From Bog-113 sp963752695 (lineage in GTDB: Bacteria; Acidobacteriota; Terriglobia; Bryobacterales; Bryobacteraceae), in assembly GCA_963752695.1 (NCBI GenBank), contig CAVVZB010000002.1, positions 434,001 to 498,000 on the forward strand: DNA of 64,000 nt. Reading direction: 5' to 3'. The position numbers were made by a program, and so were the translations under genes. Position 1 is the stretch's first letter; every line of letters starts with the position of its first letter. Under the pieces are notes generated by a model. It searched no databases, was not told where the DNA came from, and saw only the letters and a list, made by a program, of their open reading frames with translations. This document shows positions 35,627 through 44,784 of the stretch, piece by piece.

Positions 35627-36283
35627 ATGTATAAAGCAATTGTTTTCGATGTCGACGGTACGCTTCTCGACTCGGTCGATCAACACGCAGCAGCCTGGAA
35701 GCAAGCCTTCGAGCATTTTGGCTACAGCTTCGAGCTTCCCGACATCCGCTTTCAGATTGGAAAGGGTGGAGATAAGCTCCTCGAAACCTTCCTTGATCAA
35801 AATCAGATTGAGAAGGATGGCGAAGCGATCGAGAAGTTCCGCGGTGAACTCTTCAAGAGAGAGTTCGCTGACGACCTTCAACCTTTCCCCTGTGTTCCCG
35901 AGCTTTTTGAAGCCATCCGCGCCAAGAAGATCAAGATCGGATTAGCGACGTCCGCGAAGAAAGCCGAAGTCGAGCGTTATGAAAAGCTCTTGCGAATTGA
36001 GGGGCTGACAGACGCGATCACAACCAAGGACGACGTTAAGAACTCCAAGCCTGATCCAGATGTTTTGATGACTGTGCAGAAGAATCTTGGGCACCTGAAG
36101 CCGGAGGAGTGCTTGTTCATCGGCGATTCGCCGCATGACGCCGCAGCCGCCGTTAACGACCGCATGGCCATGTTAGGCGTCCTTTGCGGCGGCTTCTCGG
36201 AGAAGGACCTGCGAGAAGCCGGCGCGAGTCAGATTTTCCGTGACCCCGAAGATCTGCTTAAGAACTGGATACCGACGCTCTAG
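35627..36283 (+). CDS. HAD-superfamily phosphatase (PGP/beta-PGM-like)
   Basis: A 218-residue HAD hydrolase. Motif I is FDVDGTLLDS at the N-terminus (nucleophile Asp and acid/base Asp). Motif II is the ATSAK segment, motif III a Lys in NSKPDPD, and motif IV GDSPHDAAAAV. A helical cap lies between motifs I and II. This is the phosphoglycolate-phosphatase/beta-phosphoglucomutase branch; the substrate cannot be told. It is divergent from the dienelactone-hydrolase gene and shares its stop tetranucleotide CTAG with the convergent gene at 36280. Confidence 0.9.
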   Translation: MYKAIVFDVDGTLLDSVDQHAAAWKQAFEHFGYSFELPDIRFQIGKGGDKLLETFLDQNQIEKDGEAIEKFRGELFKREFADDLQPFPCVPELFEAIRAKKIKIGLATSAKKAEVERYEKLLRIEGLTDAITTKDDVKNSKPDPDVLMTVQKNLGHLKPEECLFIGDSPHDAAAAVNDRMAMLGVLCGGFSEKDLREAGASQIFRDPEDLLKNWIPTL

Positions 36284-36960
36284 ACCTCGTAAGTCCCAGA
36301 CCCGGCGGTGCGAGAGACACGCGTCGCGGGCACTTCCTCGATAACCGTTTCTTCGGCTCCGGGGCGAACCACCGGCTCGCGATCGACAAGCTCACTTCCC
36401 ACGACTCGTGTCCGCGGCAGCGGTTTATCGGACTTGCCAAAGTCGGCGCCGGCTTCGCTTGCGGAAGCCACATCATCCGCTCCGGTGTGCTTCAAAACGT
36501 CTTTTGCTTTGGAGATCCAGTCCGAGCTGTCGCAATGGACAGAAATAAGAATTCCGCCGTTCTTGATGCGGCCTTCGTACCGCTTCGCTTCGTACTCGGG
36601 AATACCCATTCCAACCAACGCACCCACCAAACCACCAACGGCGCCCATTGCTCCGGCCCCTGCCAGTGCCGCCATTATTGGACCGGCCGCAATGAATGGC
36701 CCGATTCCCGGTATCGCGAGAAGCCCAACGCCCGCCAACCATCCGAGCACGCCGCCCAAAACAGCTCCCGACGTCGCACCCGCAGCAGTTCCTTCCGGAG
36801 CCTTCGTGTGCATTTCATGCGCGAAATCTTTGCTCCCGACGTTATCTGGAAACAGAGCGGAAATATCGGTGTTGCGAAATCCTGCCGCCCGCAATGCGTC
36901 AACGGCTTCTTCGGCGTGCCCCCGAGTAGGGTAGATGCCAAACACGGACATATTTTTCAT
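36280..36960 (-). CDS. Glycine-rich membrane/stress protein with a 'general stress protein 17M'-like N-terminus
   Basis: About 226 residues. The N-terminal ~60 residues (MSVFGIYPTRGHAEEAVDALRAAGFRNTDISALFPDN) match the small alpha/beta domain seen in general-stress and low-temperature-induced proteins. A long Gly/Ala hydrophobic stretch follows (GAVLGGVLGWLAGVGLLAIPGIGPFIAAGPIMAALAGAGA...) and could be one or two membrane hairpins. A second alpha/beta segment (GGILISVHCDSSDWISKAKDVLKHTGADDV) and an acidic tail follow. The ATG at 36960 has AAGGAGAGG upstream; the 28-codon longer frame does not. No enzymatic motif is seen. Confidence 0.75.
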   Translation of the reverse strand: MKNMSVFGIYPTRGHAEEAVDALRAAGFRNTDISALFPDNVGSKDFAHEMHTKAPEGTAAGATSGAVLGGVLGWLAGVGLLAIPGIGPFIAAGPIMAALAGAGAMGAVGGLVGALVGMGIPEYEAKRYEGRIKNGGILISVHCDSSDWISKAKDVLKHTGADDVASASEAGADFGKSDKPLPRTRVVGSELVDREPVVRPGAEETVIEEVPATRVSRTAGSGTYEV

Positions 36961-37021
36961 AAAGAGTGCCTCTCCTTGAAGCCTCTCGTTGCAACACGAA
37001 CGCCAAACTAGTCGCGTTCGC

Positions 37022-37408
37022 CTAGCTCGATGCTTCGGACCCACCCTTGCTCAACAAGTCCTTGATCTTCTGCAGCAAACGCGGGAGCTCTACCGGCTTT
37101 GTGTCGTAATCGTCACACCCGCAGGCCAGCGCTTCTTCGCGATCTTTCGCCATGGCGTGCGCGGTTAGAGCAATTACTGGAATCGAGCTGGTGGCCGCGT
37201 TCGCCTTTAGTCGCTTGGTGGCTTCCCAACCGCTCAGCACGGGCAGGCTCATATCCATCAGGATCAGATCGGGATGCTGCTGCTCCGCGATTTGGACCGC
37301 TTCCTCCCCGTTCACTGCAAGTAGCAACTGGTATCCGCTACGCGTTAACCGGCGCGAAAGCATGTCCCGGTTCAGCTCATTGTCTTCAACTAGTAACAGG
37401 CTTGCCAC
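37022..37408 (-). CDS. Single-domain response regulator (DivK-like)
   Basis: A 128-residue receiver domain only. The acidic pair is in LLVEDNELNRD, the phospho-acceptor Asp in LILMDMSLPVLSG, the Thr in VIALTAHAM and the Lys in DDYDTKPVE. No output domain is attached, so it would act as a phosphate shuttle or bind a target, like DivK or CheY. It starts 68 bp from the divergent CHASE3 hybrid kinase, its likely partner. Confidence 0.93.
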   Translation of the reverse strand: MASLLLVEDNELNRDMLSRRLTRSGYQLLLAVNGEEAVQIAEQQHPDLILMDMSLPVLSGWEATKRLKANAATSSIPVIALTAHAMAKDREEALACGCDDYDTKPVELPRLLQKIKDLLSKGGSEASS

Positions 37409-37476
37409 CTCTCGATAGTAGCCGAACTTTTGCTACGCTGAAGCCGGGCACAAACGCATATTGCATCAGGTGGTGC

Positions 37477-39699
37477 GTGAAAGATCCGGATTCGCTTCTG
37501 ACGCTGAAAAATCTTAAGCCGACGCGGGACGACGCGGTCTGGCTGGGCGGAGCTGGTTTAGCCGCCATCGTTGTTATCGCTTTCGCCATTTTGAACTGGC
37601 ATTCGGTTTCGGTCGCCGACCGCGATTACCGGCGCGAGCAAGTTCAAAGGCAGCGAATTCTGGAGTTCGCCTCCTCCTTGAAGGATGCCGAGACCGGCCA
37701 GCGCGGGTTTGTAATCACCGGAAAAGAAGAGTATCTGGAGCCCTACAATACCGCCGTAATGCTCATTGCGGTCCAGCTCACTGAGCTCAAGCAAGACCTA
37801 GCCGGCGACGCCCAGCTTTCATCATTATTAGCCGAATGTAGCCGGCTCGCTAAACTCAAGCTCGCGGAAATGGCCGAAACCGTGCGGCTTCGCCGGGACG
37901 TAAACTTCGAGGCAGCGCGCCAGCTGGTTGAGTCCGGCGTTGGACGCGAGTATATGGTTCGCATCCGCGAGTTGACCCGGCAGATTTCCGTTCGACAGGC
38001 GGAGCTTCTCGACCAGTCCTTTCACAAAGCCGAGCAGAAGGCCTTCAGCTCATTGCTCATCACCGCGCTCGCGAGCACGATTTTGCTGCTGATGGTGACC
38101 GCTGTAAACCTGAATTTCAAGCGCGAGAAAGACCGCGCCATTGCTGCGAGCCACGCTAAAAGCTCTTTTCTGGCGAACATGAGCCATGAGCTGCGTACGC
38201 CGCTTAACGCCATCATCGGATATAGCGAGATGTTGCAGGAAGACATGCTTCTGCATATGGACCGCGATGCAATCTCCTCTGATCTGGAGAAAATCCGCTC
38301 GGCCGGCAAGCACTTACTGGAACTGATCAACTCCGTTTTGGACTTATCGAAAATCGAAGCCGGGAAGATGGATCTCTACCTAGAGACCTTCTCCGTAGCC
38401 GGTCTGCTCGGCGAGGTGATCAGTATCCTCCAGCCAATTGCCGAGCGGAATGCCAACATTCTGGAATGGAACCATCACGACGCCGGCAGCATGCACGCGG
38501 ATCTGACGAAAGTTCGCCAGAGCCTTTTTAACCTGATTAGCAACGCCTGCAAGTTCACCGAGAATGGACGCGTTACGGTCTCTGCCGAGCGCGTCACGCG
38601 CGCCAATCGCGAGTGGATCGTGTTCACCGTACTCGACACGGGAATCGGCATGTCGCCCCAGGAGATCGCCAGGATTTTCGACCCGTTCACCCAAGCCGAT
38701 GCGTCCACCACTCGTAAATATGGCGGCACCGGCTTGGGACTCGCGCTCAGCCGGCGTTTCGCCAGAATGATGGGCGGAGACATCGAAATCGAAAGTAGCA
38801 AAGGAAGCGGCTCGGCTTTCCGTCTTTCTCTGCCCGCCGTCGTCTCATTGGGCGCGGGTGATTCTACAGCCAGCGAAGCCCAAGTCGCAGCCCCGCATTC
38901 CGGACCGCGCGTCGATACAATTCTGGTAATCGATGACGATGTTGAGGTACAAGAATTGCTCCGGCGCACGTTGGAACGCGAGGGCTTCGTGGTGATCGCG
39001 GCGCGCTCCGGAGAAGAGGGTCTGCAGAAAGCTCGTGCTCTGCGCCCGAGCGCGATCACGCTCGACATCATGATGCCCGGAATGGATGGATGGTCGGTCT
39101 TAGCCCAGCTCAAATCGGATCGGGAACTCGCCGGGATACCCGTCGTGGTGCTTACCATCGTCGATAACCGCAGTCTCGGATTTACACTGGGCGCGTCCGA
39201 CTACTTGACCAAGCCGATCAACCGCGAGCGCCTGACTAATGTACTGGCGCGGTACCGGCGTGGCGGCCAGCCTTTGCGCGCCTTGATTGTGGAAGACGAC
39301 CGCGAGTCGCGCGAGGTCCTCCGCAGATTTCTCGAGAACGATGGCTGGAAAGTGGATCAGGCCGAAAACGGGAGAGTGGCACTGGAACGGCTCGAGGCGG
39401 CGACTGACGAGAGCCTCCCGAAAGTCATCCTCCTTGACCTGATGATGCCTGAAATGGACGGCTTTGAGCTGGTATCCCGGCTGAAGTTTAAAGAGCAGTG
39501 GCGCAGCATTCCGGTGGTTGTAGTCACCGCCAAGGACTTGACTGAAGCCGAGCGGCACCGGTTGAATGGCCAGGTGAGCCAGGTGCTCCAAAAAGGCGCG
39601 TATAGCCGTGAGGACCTGCTGGCCGAAGTGAGCCGCACTGTAGTGAAAGAGCTTCGCGGTTCCTCCGCGCTCGAATCTGGCCCCGGAGACCCGGCGTGA
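37477..39699 (+). CDS. Membrane hybrid histidine kinase (CHASE3-HisKA-HATPase-REC-REC)
   Basis: About 740 residues. Two membrane helices (~27-44 and ~190-210) flank a periplasmic CHASE3 domain with the signature SLKDAETGQRGFVITGKEEYL. HisKA has MSHELRTPLN (His237). The ATPase has NLISNACKFT, DTGIGMS and GGTGLGL. Two receivers follow (LDIMMPG, Asp530; LDLMMPE, Asp654). CHASE3 binds unknown small ligands. The GTG at 37477 follows CAGGTGG; upstream codons in frame are antisense to the response-regulator gene. Its stop overlaps the next kinase start as GTGA, so the two are coupled. Confidence 0.92.
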   Translation: MKDPDSLLTLKNLKPTRDDAVWLGGAGLAAIVVIAFAILNWHSVSVADRDYRREQVQRQRILEFASSLKDAETGQRGFVITGKEEYLEPYNTAVMLIAVQLTELKQDLAGDAQLSSLLAECSRLAKLKLAEMAETVRLRRDVNFEAARQLVESGVGREYMVRIRELTRQISVRQAELLDQSFHKAEQKAFSSLLITALASTILLLMVTAVNLNFKREKDRAIAASHAKSSFLANMSHELRTPLNAIIGYSEMLQEDMLLHMDRDAISSDLEKIRSAGKHLLELINSVLDLSKIEAGKMDLYLETFSVAGLLGEVISILQPIAERNANILEWNHHDAGSMHADLTKVRQSLFNLISNACKFTENGRVTVSAERVTRANREWIVFTVLDTGIGMSPQEIARIFDPFTQADASTTRKYGGTGLGLALSRRFARMMGGDIEIESSKGSGSAFRLSLPAVVSLGAGDSTASEAQVAAPHSGPRVDTILVIDDDVEVQELLRRTLEREGFVVIAARSGEEGLQKARALRPSAITLDIMMPGMDGWSVLAQLKSDRELAGIPVVVLTIVDNRSLGFTLGASDYLTKPINRERLTNVLARYRRGGQPLRALIVEDDRESREVLRRFLENDGWKVDQAENGRVALERLEAATDESLPKVILLDLMMPEMDGFELVSRLKFKEQWRSIPVVVVTAKDLTEAERHRLNGQVSQVLQKGAYSREDLLAEVSRTVVKELRGSSALESGPGDPA

Positions 39700-42110
39700 C
39701 TCCCGACGGCTCCATTCGTTCCTCCCAATTGAGACACGCGCTCCGCACTCCGCTGAACCAGATTTCCGGTTATAGCGATATGTTGATTGAGGATTTGGCT
39801 TGCGACGCACCGGACGCGGTTCGTGTCGCTCTTCACTCCATTCGCGACAGCGGCCGGGCCGTTCTCGACCTGCTCCAGCGAGAAATTCCACAGGAACGTG
39901 CCGTCCTCTCCCCCGAACAACTGCAGGTACTGCGGGATTACATGAAACCGCCGCTGGAGAACATCACTGCGCACTTGGCGCCGATGGTTTCCGACGCCGC
40001 TGGACGACAAGCGGGTCTGAATTTAAGCGACGTCATGCGGATCGGCGTCGCCACCGCGGAGCTGCTGGAATTCACCAAGGGCACTCGAGACTTCACCAAT
40101 GCCGCCGAACCCGCTGATTTTGTTAGCGGCGCTGCAGAATCGACTATCGGTGGCGAAGTATTGGTGGTCGATGATAATCCTGGCAATCGGGACTTGCTTG
40201 TTCGTATGCTGGAGCGGCATGGGCTGCGCGCGTGGACGGCGCCGGACGGCGAGTCGGCACTGGCGCAGATCGGCCGCCAGCGCCTGGACTTGATTCTGTT
40301 GGATCTCATGATGCCGGGCATGAACGGCATAGAAGTACTTGATCGCATTAAGAGCGATCCTCAAAGCCGCAATATCCCGGTGATCATGCTCTCCGCGTTG
40401 GACGAAACCGCGCGTGTCATCCAGTGCCTGGAACGCGGGGCTGAAGATTATGTCGTCAAGCCCTTTGATCCGGTTTTGCTGCTGGCCCGCTTACGCTCGA
40501 CGCTCGAGCGGAGCCGCCTCCGCGTTGCCGAGAGCATGCGGGCGCGCGAACTTCAAAACGCCTATGAACGGCTTCGCGAGAACGAGCAGCGGCTGCAAGA
40601 GAGCGAAGAACGCTTGCGCTTGGCGACGGAAGCGGCTGGGGTCGGAATTTGGTATTTCTTCTCGCGCCAGAAAAGCGTGTTGATGACGCCCGTTTGCAAA
40701 CAGCTATTCGGGCTCCCAGAAGATGACGAGCCGCTCATGTACGATGTGCTTCGCGATCATATTTATCCGGATGACCGGGCGGGAGCCGACACAGCGATCA
40801 TGCGCGCGGTGCGCAATGAGGCTGAATACGAATTCGAGTTCCGCGTGGTCTGGCCCGATGCCTCTCTACACTGGGTCGCTTCCCGTGGTCTTGCCCAATG
40901 TTATGGACCGGAGAAAGAAATTCGGCTGGCCGGCGTGGCTCTCGATATCACGCGAGGGAAGCAGGCAGAGGAAGCATTGATCCAGGCCCACAAACTGGAA
41001 AGCATTGGCCTGCTGGCCGGTGGCATCGCCCACGACTTCAATAACCTGTTAACCGGCATTCTCGGCAGTGCAAGCTTCGTGCTCGACAACCTGGGCGAAG
41101 ACGACCCGAACAACGAAATGTTGAAAAACGTTGTCAATGCCGGAGAACGCGCAGCTGATCTCACCCGCCAGCTGCTCGCTTACTCGGGCAAGGGCAAATT
41201 CACTGTCCAGCGTCTCGACATGTCCAAGCTGGTCAATGAGATCGCGGTGCTCCTGCGTACCTCAATCTCCCGTGCGGTCACACTCGAACGCCACTTGCAA
41301 GACAATCTTCCCAAGATTGAAGGCGATTCGACGCAGATCCAGCAGATCGTGATGAATCTGGTCATCAACGGCGCCGAAGCGATTCTAGGTGAAGGCGTGG
41401 TGCGGCTGCGGACCGGGATAGCTGCTTTGAGCAACACCGATCGGGAAGCTTTCATCCTGGGCGAAGATGTCCCCCCGGGTGAGTACGTTTACCTGGAAGT
41501 GACCGATACCGGATCGGGCATGGACCGGGAGATCCTTACCCGAATCTTCGAGCCGTTCTTCACTACCAAATTTACCGGCCGCGGCATGGGACTTGCCGCG
41601 GTTTTTGGCATCGTGCGCGGGCATGAAGGTGCCCTTGAGGTAATTACCGCTCCTGGCGAAGGCAGTACGTTCCGCGTGTATTTCCCGCCGGTTCCCGGCC
41701 AGACCCGCCAGTTAAACGACTTAAGAAACGGCCGGTCAAAATTCATCCTGTTCGTGGACGATGAGCCGGTCGTGCGCCTAATGGCAACAACTGCTTTGGA
41801 GCGTGCTGGGTATGCGGTGCTCTGCGCTGAAAACGGCGAAGAAGCGTTACGCCTCTTGAAGGAACACCGTAGCGATATCTTACTCGTGCTTCTTGACTTA
41901 TCCATGCCAGGTTGGACAGGCTTTGAAACCCTGCACCGCCTGCGCCAGGTTAGTCCGAATCTCAAGACAATCCTGTCCAGCGGGTTCAGCGAAGAGGAAG
42001 TCTATTCGCGATTTCCCGGTGAGCCCACCGGCTCCATGCTCCAGAAACCATATAGCGCAGCTACGTTGGTCACGCGTGTCAAGGAAGTTCTCTCGAACCT
42101 ACTGAACTGA
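39696..42110 (+). CDS. Hybrid histidine kinase with isolated N-terminal DHp (DHp-REC-PAS-HisKA-HATPase-REC)
   Basis: An 804-residue soluble protein. It opens with a HisKA-like helix pair (LRHALRTPLNQISGYSDMLIED, His14) but no ATPase follows. Instead comes a receiver (VVDDNPGNRDLL, LDLMMPG, Asp203), a PAS domain (~310-430) and a full kinase core of the GGIAHDFNNLL type (His446; NLVINGAEAIL; FEPFFTTKFTGRGMGL). A last receiver (LDLSMPG, Asp734) completes it. The orphan DHp could accept phosphate from the coupled upstream kinase or serve as a dimer seam. It begins at GTG inside the upstream stop. It converges with the modA-like gene, overlapping by 12 bp. Confidence 0.9.
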   Translation: MTPDGSIRSSQLRHALRTPLNQISGYSDMLIEDLACDAPDAVRVALHSIRDSGRAVLDLLQREIPQERAVLSPEQLQVLRDYMKPPLENITAHLAPMVSDAAGRQAGLNLSDVMRIGVATAELLEFTKGTRDFTNAAEPADFVSGAAESTIGGEVLVVDDNPGNRDLLVRMLERHGLRAWTAPDGESALAQIGRQRLDLILLDLMMPGMNGIEVLDRIKSDPQSRNIPVIMLSALDETARVIQCLERGAEDYVVKPFDPVLLLARLRSTLERSRLRVAESMRARELQNAYERLRENEQRLQESEERLRLATEAAGVGIWYFFSRQKSVLMTPVCKQLFGLPEDDEPLMYDVLRDHIYPDDRAGADTAIMRAVRNEAEYEFEFRVVWPDASLHWVASRGLAQCYGPEKEIRLAGVALDITRGKQAEEALIQAHKLESIGLLAGGIAHDFNNLLTGILGSASFVLDNLGEDDPNNEMLKNVVNAGERAADLTRQLLAYSGKGKFTVQRLDMSKLVNEIAVLLRTSISRAVTLERHLQDNLPKIEGDSTQIQQIVMNLVINGAEAILGEGVVRLRTGIAALSNTDREAFILGEDVPPGEYVYLEVTDTGSGMDREILTRIFEPFFTTKFTGRGMGLAAVFGIVRGHEGALEVITAPGEGSTFRVYFPPVPGQTRQLNDLRNGRSKFILFVDDEPVVRLMATTALERAGYAVLCAENGEEALRLLKEHRSDILLVLLDLSMPGWTGFETLHRLRQVSPNLKTILSSGFSEEEVYSRFPGEPTGSMLQKPYSAATLVTRVKEVLSNLLN

Positions 42111-42851
42111 GTAACCGTTCTTTCGAAAGACGGCGCGCGCCTCGGTGCTCAGTAGATACGAGACCACCCGCCGCGCGCTTGCAAGATCCGACGTTCGATT
42201 CAGAATGCAGAGAGACTGAACAATCGGTGTATGCTGGTTCTCCGGCACCAGCGGAGCATTCGGATGGGTGGCGGCCACTAACGAGAACGCGGTCAAGGAT
42301 ACATCAGCGTTACCGGTATCCGCGTAGCTGAGCGCGGCCGCAATATTCTGGGCATAAACGACTTTGGTTTTGACCTTAATCCAAAGCTGACTTGCTGTGA
42401 GAGCTTCAACGGACGCCCTGCCATAAGGCGCCAGGTCAGGGTTCGCGATGGCAATAATTTTGACATCTGGGCGAGCCAAGTCTTCCAGAGTTTTGATGCC
42501 GGGCCGCTTGGGTGCCCAGATAACGACGCGGCCGCGCGCGTACTCCCGAGGTGGATCGGCCAACGATTCGCTGGCCAGCTGCGTCGGATGCTGACTGTCG
42601 GCTGCGAGGAAAATATCGAAAGGCGCCCCGGCTTCAATTTGCTTGGTCAGTTGGGCCGTTGAACCGAAGCTGGGGACCAACGAGATGCCGGTTGACTTCA
42701 GCTCGGCAGCCGCAAGCACCGGGAAAATGGTGGATAGATTAGCCGCCGCCGCGACATGCAATTCTTTCCGGGGCGGCGCTCCCGAAAAGACTCCAGGCCC
42801 GCAAGACCAGAGACAACATAAGCACGCCACCCACGGCAAAAGGCGTCGCAA
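42099..42851 (-). CDS. modA: Molybdate-type ABC transporter substrate-binding protein (ModA-like)
   Basis: About 250 residues with a signal sequence and a possible lipobox (LLPWVACLCCLWSC). The mature domain begins ELHVAAAANLSTIFPVLAAA, with PSFGSTAQLTKQIEAGAPFDIFLAAD, and ends in a periplasmic type II binding fold typical of ModA. It should capture an oxyanion such as molybdate or tungstate. No modB or modC is nearby. The TTG at 42851 starts one base after the stop of the MDR gene, so it looks like the last member of the hydroxyproline operon. The family call is good, the ligand less so. Confidence 0.82.
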   Translation of the reverse strand: MRRLLPWVACLCCLWSCGPGVFSGAPPRKELHVAAAANLSTIFPVLAAAELKSTGISLVPSFGSTAQLTKQIEAGAPFDIFLAADSQHPTQLASESLADPPREYARGRVVIWAPKRPGIKTLEDLARPDVKIIAIANPDLAPYGRASVEALTASQLWIKVKTKVVYAQNIAAALSYADTGNADVSLTAFSLVAATHPNAPLVPENQHTPIVQSLCILNRTSDLASARRVVSYLLSTEARAVFRKNGYSVQ

Positions 42852-42852
42852 C

Positions 42853-43875
42853 TCAGTCCTGACGAATAACGATCTTTCCGAAATGGGAAGCGCCTTCCAT
42901 GTGGGCCAGCGCCTCGCCGATTGCTTCCATGCCAAATACGCTATCGATCACAGGTTTCGGATGATGCTGGCTTATCGCCTGGTTCATAGATTCAAACATC
43001 TCGCGCGAGCCCACATAAATTCCGTGGATTTGCACCGATTTCTGGAGGATCAGCGCCGTGGCAATCTCGGCGGAAACTCCCGACAGGACACCAATCATTG
43101 CGATATGCCCGCCTACGCGCACAGCGTGAAGCGATTGCGGAAGTGTACCGGAGCCGCCAACTTCGACAACATGATCGACCCCTCGGCCGCCGGTAAGCTC
43201 CTTCACCCGTCGCGCCCACTGCGGCGTCGTCCGATAGTTAATTCCGTCGGAAGCGCCAAGAGCAAGCACTCGCGCCAGCTTCTCGGCGCTGCTCGAAGTG
43301 GCGATTACGCGCGCTCCAGCCATCCTGGAAAATGCCAGCGCAAACAGCGAAACGCCACCCGTGCCCTGAATCAGGACCGTGTCTCCTGGCTTCACGCGGC
43401 ACTGGTACACCAGCGCGTTCCAGGCTGTTACCGCGGCGCAGGGTAACGTGGCTGCTTCCTCAAAGCTCAGGTACTCCGGAATGCTCGTCAGGCCGTCTTC
43501 ATGCAGCACCACGTATTCGCTCAACATGCCGTCGATCGCCCCGCCGAGGGCGGAGCCCGCATGGATGTCCTGGATCTCGCCAGCCAGCCAACTTTGCATG
43601 AAGATTCCGGCCACCCGGTCGCCCGTCCGGAATCGTGTGACTCCCGATCCGATTTCCGCGACCACGCCCGCGCCATCGGAAAGTGGGACGCGTGGCAGCT
43701 TCATCCTGGGATCGTACAGGCCTTGGGCCACGCGCAGATCGCGAAAGTTCAACGAGTTTGCATGCACGCGCACCAACACTTCGCGTTTGCCCGGCTTGGG
43801 AATTCCCTTCTCGCGGACAGCGAGCCCATCCAACCCGAATCTCGAGATCTCAACGTATCTCATCTGCCCAGACAT
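42853..43875 (-). CDS. Zinc-free MDR oxidoreductase (quinone oxidoreductase-like)
   Basis: About 340 residues. A GroES-like N-terminal domain (NSLNFRDLRVAQGLYDP, PLSDGAGVVAEIGSGV) precedes a Rossmann domain with VLIQGTGGVSLFALAFSRMAGARVIAT. The catalytic and structural zinc cysteines of alcohol dehydrogenases are absent, so it should reduce an activated double bond or quinone with NADPH. It lies 12 bp after the deaminase gene. A TTG two codons earlier or the ATG at 43863 are other possible starts. Its place in hydroxyproline breakdown is not a known step. Confidence 0.85.
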   Translation of the reverse strand: MSGQMRYVEISRFGLDGLAVREKGIPKPGKREVLVRVHANSLNFRDLRVAQGLYDPRMKLPRVPLSDGAGVVAEIGSGVTRFRTGDRVAGIFMQSWLAGEIQDIHAGSALGGAIDGMLSEYVVLHEDGLTSIPEYLSFEEAATLPCAAVTAWNALVYQCRVKPGDTVLIQGTGGVSLFALAFSRMAGARVIATSSSAEKLARVLALGASDGINYRTTPQWARRVKELTGGRGVDHVVEVGGSGTLPQSLHAVRVGGHIAMIGVLSGVSAEIATALILQKSVQIHGIYVGSREMFESMNQAISQHHPKPVIDSVFGMEAIGEALAHMEGASHFGKIVIRQD

Positions 43876-43887
43876 GCCCAAAGTTTA

Positions 43888-44784
43888 CTAGGTTCGAGTG
43901 CCAAGGGCGGTCCGCACAATGGCGAGCGCTTCGTCCCTTTCGACACCGGCAAGTGGAAGCCGCGGCGGGCGAACGCGTTCGTTGCCATTGCGCGCTTCCT
44001 GCTGTGCCAGTTTGATCAACTGTACGAACTTCGGTACCGTGTCCATTCGCAGCATGGGCAGAAACCATTTATAAAGCGAAAAGGTGTCCGGGTGGCTGCT
44101 GGCTGCACGTTGAAAGAGCTCGACTGACTCCCGTGGGAAGGCGTTCGCCAAGCCTGCGATCCAGCAACGCGCCCCGGCATGGATCGCTTCGACGATAACG
44201 TCGTCCACCCCGCAACAGATTTCCAGCCGTTCGCCCGCCAGAGCTCGCAAAGCCGCAACTCTCCGAACATCTGCGCTGGATTCCTTGATGGCGTGAAGGT
44301 TCTCCCAACAAGCGAGCAGCTCGCAAACTTGTTCCGGCAGGAAATCCGTCCGATAAGCGATGGGGTTGTTGTAGAGCATACAAGAAAGCGAGGTTGCCCC
44401 AATCACTGCGGAGACGTGCGCTTTCATCTCCGGCCAGTCACCGGCGTACACATATGGAGGCAACACCATCAACCCCGAACAGCCGGATCTCTCGGCCATT
44501 TGCGCCAAGGCCACGGCGTCGCTTGTGGTTAGCGCGGAGATCCCGGCCACCACGGGGACGCGTTTGTCGACCGCTCGCACCAGGGTCGTAAGCACGCGCT
44601 CCTTTTCCTCGAATGTCAGCGTCGCGCCCTCGCCGAGCGAACCTAATGGGACCAAGCCCGTGCACCCTTGGTCCACGAGCCATTTGCCATGCCACGCGAG
44701 AAACTCGTAGTCCACGGTAAGGTCATCGTTGAAGGGTGTCGTGATCGCGGGCATGACGCCCTGCCACTGCATAGAGTTTGGCAT
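43888..44784 (-). CDS. lhpC: Pyrroline-4-hydroxy-2-carboxylate deaminase-like protein (DHDPS family)
   Basis: A 298-residue DHDPS/NAL-family TIM barrel. The Schiff-base Lys is in NLHAIKESS (Lys167) and the catalytic Tyr in LYNNPIAYR (Tyr138). The loop PLGSLGEGATLTFEEK matches the hydroxyproline-deaminase subgroup rather than DapA. That enzyme converts 1-pyrroline-4-hydroxy-2-carboxylate to alpha-ketoglutarate semialdehyde plus ammonia. The start ATG overlaps the upstream stop (TGATG), and the longer frame upstream is antisense or out-of-frame text. The neighbours supply the other steps, which makes the assignment strong. Confidence 0.85.
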   Translation of the reverse strand: MPNSMQWQGVMPAITTPFNDDLTVDYEFLAWHGKWLVDQGCTGLVPLGSLGEGATLTFEEKERVLTTLVRAVDKRVPVVAGISALTTSDAVALAQMAERSGCSGLMVLPPYVYAGDWPEMKAHVSAVIGATSLSCMLYNNPIAYRTDFLPEQVCELLACWENLHAIKESSADVRRVAALRALAGERLEICCGVDDVIVEAIHAGARCWIAGLANAFPRESVELFQRAASSHPDTFSLYKWFLPMLRMDTVPKFVQLIKLAQQEARNGNERVRPPRLPLAGVERDEALAIVRTALGTRT

